From contig JAFWEP010000047.1 in the NCBI GenBank assembly GCA_017512885.1, positions 1-64,000 on the forward strand: a DNA stretch of 64,000 bases, in the 5' to 3' direction. Position 1 is the stretch's first letter, and every line of letters starts with the position of its first letter. Under the pieces are notes generated by a model. The model was not told where the DNA came from, searched no databases, and saw only the letters and a list, made by a program, of their open reading frames with translations. The position numbers and the translations under genes are program-made. This document shows, in pieces, positions 58,695-64,000 of this stretch. The DNA is from Erysipelotrichaceae bacterium. Lineage in GTDB: Bacteria; Bacillota_I; Bacilli_A; Erysipelotrichales; Erysipelotrichaceae.

Positions 58695-59051
58695 ATGTTT
58701 AAACAGGTTTCTAAGAATAAAGAACGTCAGAGAAGACATGCGCGTATCCGCAAGAAGATCAGCGGTACTGCCGAATGCCCGCGTCTCAGCGTATTCCGCT
58801 CCAATAAGCACATCTCCTGCCAGCTGATCGATGATGTTGCCGGTAACACTCTGGCATCCTGCTCATCTCTGCAGCTGAAGCTGGAACACGGCGGAAACAT
58901 CGATGCCGCCAAGGCTGTCGGTGAAGGCATCGCCAAGGCAGCTCAGGAAAAGAATATCGAAAGAGTCGTCTTCGATCGCGGAGGCTACATCTATCACGGA
59001 AGAGTCAAGGCTCTCGCGGAAGCGGCAAGAGAAGCCGGTCTGAAGTTCTAG
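58695..59051 (+). CDS. rplR: 50S ribosomal protein L18
   Basis: A 118-residue L18: [28 protein letters not shown] (read in parts) and [28 protein letters not shown] at the end. It binds 5S rRNA. AAAGGAG precedes the start. Confidence 0.97.
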   Translation: MFKQVSKNKERQRRHARIRKKISGTAECPRLSVFRSNKHISCQLIDDVAGNTLASCSSLQLKLEHGGNIDAAKAVGEGIAKAAQEKNIERVVFDRGGYIYHGRVKALAEAAREAGLKF

Positions 59052-59061
59052 GAGAAAAACT

Positions 59062-59700
59062 ATGGAAGAAAACAAAACTGTGAATACGGCAGAAACTCCG
59101 GAAACTCCGGCAGCTCCGGCTGAACAGGCCGATCGCCGCAACGATCGCCGCGGCGGCAGAAATGACCGCGGCAGCAACCGTGGCCCGCGCCGCAACGGCG
59201 GACGCTTCGGCCGCGAACAGAAAGAATTCGAAGAGCGCGTTATTTCCATCAACCGTGTATCCAAGACCCTGAAGGGCGGCCGCAAGATGCGTTTCTCGGT
59301 CCTGGTCGTCATCGGTGACCGCAAGGGCCGTGTCGGCTTCGGTATCGGTAAGGCCAACGAAGTACCGGATGCCATCCGCAAGGCTCTGGAAAACGCCAAG
59401 AAGCACGTTATCCGTGTTCCGCTGACCAACGGTTTCCGCACCATCACCCACACTGTGATCGGTGAATACGGTTCCGGCAAGGTCATCCTGAAACCGGCTT
59501 CCGAAGGTACCGGTGTCGTCGCCGGCGGAGCTGTCCGTGCCGTTCTCGAACTGGCCGGATGCACCGACGTCCTGTCCAAGTGCCTCGGTTCCCGTACCCC
59601 GATCAACGTTGTCCGGGCTACGATGGCCGGTCTCCAGCAGCTCAAGACCGTCAACGGTGTTGCAAAACTGCGTGAAATGAAAGTCGAAGAAATTCGCTAG
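59062..59700 (+). CDS. rpsE: 30S ribosomal protein S5 with N-terminal Arg/Asn-rich extension
   Basis: A 212-residue S5, about 45 residues longer than usual. Residues 1-52 are acidic/Pro-Ala and then Arg/Asn/Gly-rich ([13 protein letters not shown]). The normal protein starts near [19 protein letters not shown] and shows [17 protein letters not shown] and [14 protein letters not shown]5 sits opposite S3 at the mRNA entry. rpmD would normally follow but is absent. Confidence 0.97.
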   Translation: MEENKTVNTAETPETPAAPAEQADRRNDRRGGRNDRGSNRGPRRNGGRFGREQKEFEERVISINRVSKTLKGGRKMRFSVLVVIGDRKGRVGFGIGKANEVPDAIRKALENAKKHVIRVPLTNGFRTITHTVIGEYGSGKVILKPASEGTGVVAGGAVRAVLELAGCTDVLSKCLGSRTPINVVRATMAGLQQLKTVNGVAKLREMKVEEIR

Positions 59701-59711
59701 GAGGATCTCTG

Positions 59712-60152
59712 ATGAATTTATTTGAATTAGAAGCGAATCCGGGCGCCCGCAAAGCACGCAAGCGCATCGGCCGCGGCCAGGGTTCCGGTAACGGCAAGAC
59801 TGCCGGCAAGGGCCAGAAGGGTCAGCTGTCGCGTTCCGGCGGCGGCAAGGGTCCGGGCTTCGAAGGCGGTCAGACTCCGATCTACAAGCGTATCCCGAAG
59901 CGCGGTTTCACCAACATCAACCGCAAGGTCTACGCTGTCGTCAATCTGAGTGATCTCAACCGTTTCGAGGATGGCGCAGTCGTCAACCCCGAAACGCTGA
60001 AGGCAGCCGGGCTCGTTAAGAAGGAGCTCGCAGGTATCAAAGTTCTGGGCAGCGGCAATCTGGAAAAGAAACTGACCGTTTCCTGCCATGCGGTATCTGC
60101 TTCTGCCAAAGCGGCTATTGAAAAGGCAGGCGGCACCGTCGAGGTACTGTAA
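59712..60152 (+). CDS. rplO: 50S ribosomal protein L15
   Basis: A 146-residue L15 with the basic Gly-rich N-terminus ([34 protein letters not shown]) and the [26 protein letters not shown]-terminal domain (read in parts). It starts only 11 bp after rpsE, leaving no room for rpmD. Confidence 0.97.
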   Translation: MNLFELEANPGARKARKRIGRGQGSGNGKTAGKGQKGQLSRSGGGKGPGFEGGQTPIYKRIPKRGFTNINRKVYAVVNLSDLNRFEDGAVVNPETLKAAGLVKKELAGIKVLGSGNLEKKLTVSCHAVSASAKAAIEKAGGTVEVL

Positions 60153-60154
60153 CG

Positions 60155-61429
60155 ATGTTCTCCGTATTCGTCGATTTCTTCAAGAATAAGGACATCCGCA
60201 GAAAGATCTGGTTCACACTGGCCATGCTGTTCGTCTTCCGCCTGGGAGCGGCGATTCCGGCACCAGGGATCAATGATACGATCATCCAGCTCGGAAGCAA
60301 CTCGATCCTGGCGATGATGAGCTTACTGGGTGGCGGAGCCATCGAACAGATGTCCATCTTCTCACTCGGCGTCGGACCTTACATCACCGCATCCATCATC
60401 ATCCAGCTGCTGAGCATGGATATCATCCCGGCATTGACCGAGATGGCCAAGGACGGCAAGAAGGGCCGTGAACAGATGGACCGCATCACCCGTTATCTGG
60501 GTGCAGTCATGGCTCTGGTACAGGGTTACTTCATCGTCCAGCTGCTCTCCAACCAGTACGGTGTTGTGGAGAATCCGGGCTTTGCCACCTACCTTTACAT
60601 TTCTGTGATCTTCACAGCAGGCACCATGTTCCTGCTGTGGATCGGCGACCAGATCACGACGAAGGGCGTCGGAAACGGTGTTTCCATGATCATCTTCGCC
60701 GGTATCGTCGCCAGTATGCCGAACAACTTCCGTACCGTCTATGCGACTCTGGTCGGCACCGACGGCGGAGCCGGCGGATGGACCAAATTCATCATCTACA
60801 TCATCATGTACCTGCTGATCATCGTCGGCGTCGTACTGATGCAGATGGCAGAAAGAAGGATCCCGATCCAGTATTCCTCTTCCCGGCCGCTGAACCGTTC
60901 GAAGGGCGATCTGAATCACCTGCCGTTAAAGATCAACTCGGCTTCCGTTATTCCGGTCATCTTCACCGGAGCCCTGATCCAGGGCCCGCAGATCATCGCT
61001 TCCTGGGTCAACCAGGATGCCTACAAATGGCTCTCTGATTTCTTTGATTTCAGCAAGCCCTATGTACTGGTGATCTATGGTATCCTGGTCATCCTGTTCA
61101 CTTTCTTCTATACGAACCTGACCGTAGATCCGGCCAAGATCGCAGAGAATCTGGACTCTCAGCATTCCTTCATTCCGGGCGTACGTCCGGGTAAGGAAAC
61201 GCAGGCTTATGTCAGCAAGGTCCTGAACCGCATCACCTGCCTCGGCGCATTGCTGCTGATGGGCATCGCGGTCCTGCCTTACATCGTCTCTCAGCTGACG
61301 GGTCTGCCCACCAGTGCTGCCTTAGGCGGTACCGGTATCATCATCGTCGTCGGTGTCGCGATGGACACGATCAAGACGCTTAAAGGTCAGTTAACGACAA
61401 AGCAGTATCGCAGCTTTGTCGGTCGTTAA
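60155..61429 (+). CDS. secY: Protein translocase subunit SecY
   Basis: A 424-residue ten-helix channel of the Sec translocon. It has RKIWFTLAMLFVFRLGAAIPAPG at helix 1 (read in parts), GGAIEQMSIFSLGVGPYITASI at the plug/helix 2, and the cytosolic loop with SFIPGVRPGKET. Two bases after rplO. Confidence 0.98.
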   Translation: MFSVFVDFFKNKDIRRKIWFTLAMLFVFRLGAAIPAPGINDTIIQLGSNSILAMMSLLGGGAIEQMSIFSLGVGPYITASIIIQLLSMDIIPALTEMAKDGKKGREQMDRITRYLGAVMALVQGYFIVQLLSNQYGVVENPGFATYLYISVIFTAGTMFLLWIGDQITTKGVGNGVSMIIFAGIVASMPNNFRTVYATLVGTDGGAGGWTKFIIYIIMYLLIIVGVVLMQMAERRIPIQYSSSRPLNRSKGDLNHLPLKINSASVIPVIFTGALIQGPQIIASWVNQDAYKWLSDFFDFSKPYVLVIYGILVILFTFFYTNLTVDPAKIAENLDSQHSFIPGVRPGKETQAYVSKVLNRITCLGALLLMGIAVLPYIVSQLTGLPTSAALGGTGIIIVVGVAMDTIKTLKGQLTTKQYRSFVGR

Positions 61430-61438
61430 GGAGCGAAA

Positions 61439-62086
61439 ATGAATCTTCTTATCATTGGCGCACCCGGAACGGGTAAAGGCACGATGTCCGAGCTTCTCAT
61501 CGAGAAGTACGGCGTCATTCATATCTCTACCGGAGATATGCTGCGGGAAAGTGTCGCTGCCGGCACCGAAGTCGGTCTGAAGGCACAGTCCTACATGACA
61601 GCCGGTCTCCTGGTCCCCGATGAAGTCATTCACGGGGTCATCGTGGAAAGACTGGCAAAACCGGATATCGATCAGGGCTTCCTGATGGACGGGTACCCGC
61701 GTACCCTCGCTCAGGCAGCGGATCTTGACGGGATCCTGAAGGAGCTCGGCAAGAAGATCGACTGCGTCATCAACCTGGAACTGGACGAGGAAGTGCTCGT
61801 CGGCCGGATCACCGGCAGACGGACCTGCCCCCAGTGCAAAGCGATCTATCATGTCGTCAACAAGCCCCCGCGGGTCGAAGGCATCTGTGATGTCTGCGGC
61901 AGCGAGCTGGTGACGCGCAAGGACGATACGGCGGAAAGTCTGAAGACCAGACTGAATGCCTATCACGAATCGACGAGACCTGTCATCGAATATTACGAGA
62001 AACAGGGATTAGTGCGTACGATCGATGCCAACCACGCTCCGGAAGAGGTCTTCGCCTCTATCCGGAAGGCGGTCGAGGAAGCATGA
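61439..62086 (+). CDS. adk: Adenylate kinase with zinc-binding lid
   Basis: A 215-residue kinase that interconverts ATP, AMP and ADP. The P-loop is GAPGTGKGT, AMP-site DGYPRT, and a long lid with CPQC and CDVC, four cysteines that would bind zinc as in Gram-positive forms. Its stop overlaps the map start (ATGA). Confidence 0.97.
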   Translation: MNLLIIGAPGTGKGTMSELLIEKYGVIHISTGDMLRESVAAGTEVGLKAQSYMTAGLLVPDEVIHGVIVERLAKPDIDQGFLMDGYPRTLAQAADLDGILKELGKKIDCVINLELDEEVLVGRITGRRTCPQCKAIYHVVNKPPRVEGICDVCGSELVTRKDDTAESLKTRLNAYHESTRPVIEYYEKQGLVRTIDANHAPEEVFASIRKAVEEA

Positions 62087-62841
62087 TCACGATCAAATCA
62101 GCCAGGGAAGTAGCCCTGATGAAGGAAGCGAGCCGGGTCGTAGCTTACGTCCTGAACCGCATCGGCGAGTATATCAAACCGGGTGTCAGCACCTGGGAGA
62201 TCGATAGGGTCGCCGAAGAAATGATCCTTTCTCAGGGCTGCACCCCGGGATTCAAAGGGTATGAAGGATTCCCGAATGCCTGCTGCATCTCGGTGAACGA
62301 GATGCTGGTGCATGGGATCCCTTCCAAGAAGATCATCCTGAAAGAAGGGGACATCGTGACCGTCGATGTGGGAGCCACCTATAAGGGCTACCAGGGCGAC
62401 GGAGCCTGGACCTTCGCTGTCGGCGAAGTGACAGATCCGCGGGTCCTCGAACTGATGGAGGTCACCAAAGAAGCTCTCTACAAAGGGATCGAACAGGCAA
62501 AGCCCTACAATCGGGTAGGAGACATTGCCAACGCGATTCAGACCTATGTCGAAGCCCACGGCTTCTCGCTGCCGGTAGAATATACCGGACACGGCATCGG
62601 CAAGGGCCTGCACGAGGATCCGGCTGTTCCGAATGTCGGAAAGCCGCACACCATGGAAGTCCTGAAGAAGGGGATGTGCATCTGCATTGAACCGATGGTC
62701 TTCATGGGCAAACCGCATTGCCGTACACTGCCGGATGGCTGGGGCGTGGTATCCCGGGACGGTTCCTGGGCCGCTCACTATGAGCACGAGCTCCACATTA
62801 CGGAAGACGGCTGCGAGATCTTGACAAAGGAGGATGATTGA
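62083..62841 (+). CDS. map: Methionine aminopeptidase, type I
   Basis: A 252-residue pita-bread metalloenzyme that removes the initiator Met. VHGIPS (substrate His), VDVGATYKGYQGDGAWTF (two Asp ligands), YTGHGIGKGLHEDPAVPN (His ligand) and CIEPMV with a late Glu complete the five-ligand site. Coupled to adk. The infA start follows with no gap. Confidence 0.97.
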   Translation: MITIKSAREVALMKEASRVVAYVLNRIGEYIKPGVSTWEIDRVAEEMILSQGCTPGFKGYEGFPNACCISVNEMLVHGIPSKKIILKEGDIVTVDVGATYKGYQGDGAWTFAVGEVTDPRVLELMEVTKEALYKGIEQAKPYNRVGDIANAIQTYVEAHGFSLPVEYTGHGIGKGLHEDPAVPNVGKPHTMEVLKKGMCICIEPMVFMGKPHCRTLPDGWGVVSRDGSWAAHYEHELHITEDGCEILTKEDD

Positions 62842-63060
62842 TTGGCGAAACAGGATGTCATCGAGATGAGCGGAGAAGTCATCGACACTCTGCCCAACGC
62901 ACAGTTTAAGGTGAAACTGGAGAATGGTCTGGAAATCATAGCCCACGTTTCCGGTAAAATCCGTATGAATCACATTCGCATTTTACCGGGCGACCCCGTG
63001 ACCGTTGCCTTATCACCTTATGATCTAACACGTGGGCGAATCACCTTTCGACACAAATAA
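62842..63060 (+). CDS. infA: Translation initiation factor IF-1
   Basis: A 72-residue S1/OB-fold protein: [29 protein letters not shown] (read in parts), [18 protein letters not shown] and the C-terminal [12 protein letters not shown]. It uses a TTG start codon (62842-62844) with AAAGGAGG upstream and begins directly after the map stop. A rare start may keep its level low. Confidence 0.96.
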   Translation: MAKQDVIEMSGEVIDTLPNAQFKVKLENGLEIIAHVSGKIRMNHIRILPGDPVTVALSPYDLTRGRITFRHK

Positions 63061-63080
63061 GGTTTTAGGAGGAAGAACTG

Positions 63081-63194
63081 ATGAAAGTAAGACCGTCTGT
63101 AAAACCGATCTGCGACAAGTGCCGCGTTATCAAGCGTAAGGGTCGCGTGATGGTTATCTGTGAAAACCCTAAGCACAAGCAGAGACAGGGTTAA
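63081..63194 (+). CDS. rpmJ: 50S ribosomal protein L36
   Basis: A 37-residue zinc-ribbon protein ([20 protein letters not shown] onward, with the C-C-C-H set CDKC and CENPKH). Placed as usual between infA and rpsM, with AGGAGG before the start. Confidence 0.97.
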   Translation: MKVRPSVKPICDKCRVIKRKGRVMVICENPKHKQRQG

Positions 63195-63208
63195 TTGGAG
63201 GAAAGAAA

Positions 63209-63574
63209 ATGGCTCGTATTGCAGGAGTAGATATTCCGAATAACAAGCGTGTTGTCATCGCTCTGACCTACATCTACGGTGTTGGTCCGACGACCGCAAA
63301 GAAGGTCCTCGCTGAAAACAATATCAGTGAAGATATCCGTGTCAAGGATCTGACTGACGATCAGGTCAATGCGATCCGTAAGACACTGGATGAATACAAG
63401 CTCGAGGGCGACCTCAAGCGTGAAACATCCCTCAACATCAAGCGACTGATGGAGATCGGCTGCTACCGTGGCATCCGTCATCGTAAGGGTCTGCCGGTCC
63501 ATGGTCAGCGTACCAAGACCAATGCCCGTACCCGCAAAGGTCCGCGTCGTACTGTCGCGAATAAGAAGAAGTAA
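63209..63574 (+). CDS. rpsM: 30S ribosomal protein S13
   Basis: A 121-residue S13: [34 protein letters not shown], and the basic tail [23 protein letters not shown] (read in parts) that reaches the P-site tRNA. Opens the alpha-operon section. Confidence 0.98.
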   Translation: MARIAGVDIPNNKRVVIALTYIYGVGPTTAKKVLAENNISEDIRVKDLTDDQVNAIRKTLDEYKLEGDLKRETSLNIKRLMEIGCYRGIRHRKGLPVHGQRTKTNARTRKGPRRTVANKKK

Positions 63575-63593
63575 GGTCAGGAGGTAGAAAGAA

Positions 63594-63983
63594 ATGGCAC
63601 AGGCTAAAACTGTACGCAAAAAGCGCGTAAAGAAGAATGTCGTCAAGGGTGTCGCACACATCCATTCGACCTTCAACAATACCATCGTCACTATCACTGA
63701 CGAAGGCGGCAACGTCGTATCCTGGAGCTCTGCCGGAGCCCTCGGTTACAAGGGTTCCCGTAAATCCACTCCTTATGCCGCTCAGATGGTCTCTGAAGCA
63801 GCCGGCAAAACGGCTATGGACCATGGCATGAAGACCGTTGAAGTCAACGTCAAAGGTCCGGGTCCGGGACGTGAAGCTGCGATCCGTGCCCTGCAGGTAG
63901 CAGGTCTCGAGATCACGGCGATCAACGACGTCACGCCGATCCCGCACAACGGATGCCGTCCGCCGAAGAAACCGAGAGGCTAA
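63594..63983 (+). CDS. rpsK: 30S ribosomal protein S11
   Basis: A 129-residue S11: [41 protein letters not shown] (read in parts) and the C-terminal [18 protein letters not shown] precedes the start. Confidence 0.98.
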   Translation: MAQAKTVRKKRVKKNVVKGVAHIHSTFNNTIVTITDEGGNVVSWSSAGALGYKGSRKSTPYAAQMVSEAAGKTAMDHGMKTVEVNVKGPGPGREAAIRALQVAGLEITAINDVTPIPHNGCRPPKKPRG

Positions 63984-63995
63984 GGAGGAGTATCG

Positions 63996-64000
63996 ATGCA
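63996..64000 (+). CDS. rpoA: Start of the next gene, probably rpoA (partial)
   Basis: AAGGAGG followed by ATG at 63996 opens a gene cut off by the window end. rpsD or, in Firmicutes without rpsD here, rpoA follows rpsK, so the identity rests on gene order alone. Confidence 0.45.

Noticed and set aside
1-64000. CRISPR arrays, tRNA or rRNA genes, prophage and complete insertion sequences
   Set aside because: No regularly spaced repeats, no cloverleaf or rRNA signatures, and no transposase, integrase or phage structural genes were seen on either strand.

Overview
The window reads as chromosomal DNA of a moderately GC-rich Gram-positive bacterium, most likely a Bacillota member of the class Erysipelotrichia. 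The reasons are the Firmicutes-type S10-spc-alpha ribosomal cluster with a leader RNA and adk-map-infA, a zinc-ribbon (type Z) S14, lipoproteins with Gram-positive lipoboxes, strong AGGAGG ribosome binding sites, HicAB and AbrB/RelE modules, QueT and glnA-ANTAR. The class assignment is an inference from overall resemblance. No database search was possible.

Positions 1-17,100 hold housekeeping and accessory genes. They are an AbrB/RelE-ParE toxin-antitoxin pair, a TSUP-prenol kinase-like fusion, a MATE exporter, lipoproteins, rplM-rpsI, a possible type I toxin-antitoxin locus near 7,000, serine acetyltransferase, hemolysin III, an esterase, a Na/phosphate symporter with PhoU-like tail, a PfkB kinase, a D-Ala-D-Ala carboxypeptidase, an inactive-looking nucleotidyltransferase, a lipase and an M28 peptidase. 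Positions 17,100-22,800 hold a GntR/FCD regulator divergent from a four-gene operon (2-hydroxyacid dehydrogenase, DUF1537 acid-sugar kinase, class II aldolase, cytosolic gamma-glutamyltransferase-like enzyme). A PreA-type dihydropyrimidine dehydrogenase follows. Positions 24,300-26,470 form an A/T-richer island with a helix-turn-helix regulator and a lipoprotein.

Positions 26,480-40,370 hold a nucleoside hydrolase pair, a DUF885 lipoprotein peptidase, an XRE regulator coupled to an 1131-residue hybrid histidine kinase, an S9 peptidase, queT behind a structured leader, ung, a B3/4-domain protein, hicAB and several small ORFs. Positions 40,500-50,800 hold ndk, a 5'-deleted deaminase pseudogene, glnA with a leader attenuator followed by an ANTAR antiterminator gene, a TetR-GH2-GH36 galactoside operon, a PfkB-like protein lacking its catalytic motif, a hexapeptide acyltransferase and folC. 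From 50,900 to the end runs the S10-spc-alpha cluster, from rpsJ to rpsK with the rpoA start at the edge. It lacks rpmD.

The most distinctive signals are regulatory. The glnA leader carries a terminator whose 5' arm can refold into a hexaloop hairpin that fits the ANTAR rule, next to an ANTAR gene. Several genes have a -10 hexamer exactly 6-7 nt before the start codon, which suggests leaderless mRNAs. Two intergenic regions place the -10 box inside the loop of a terminator hairpin. Near 7,000 a small hydrophobic ORF faces a short antisense transcript candidate.
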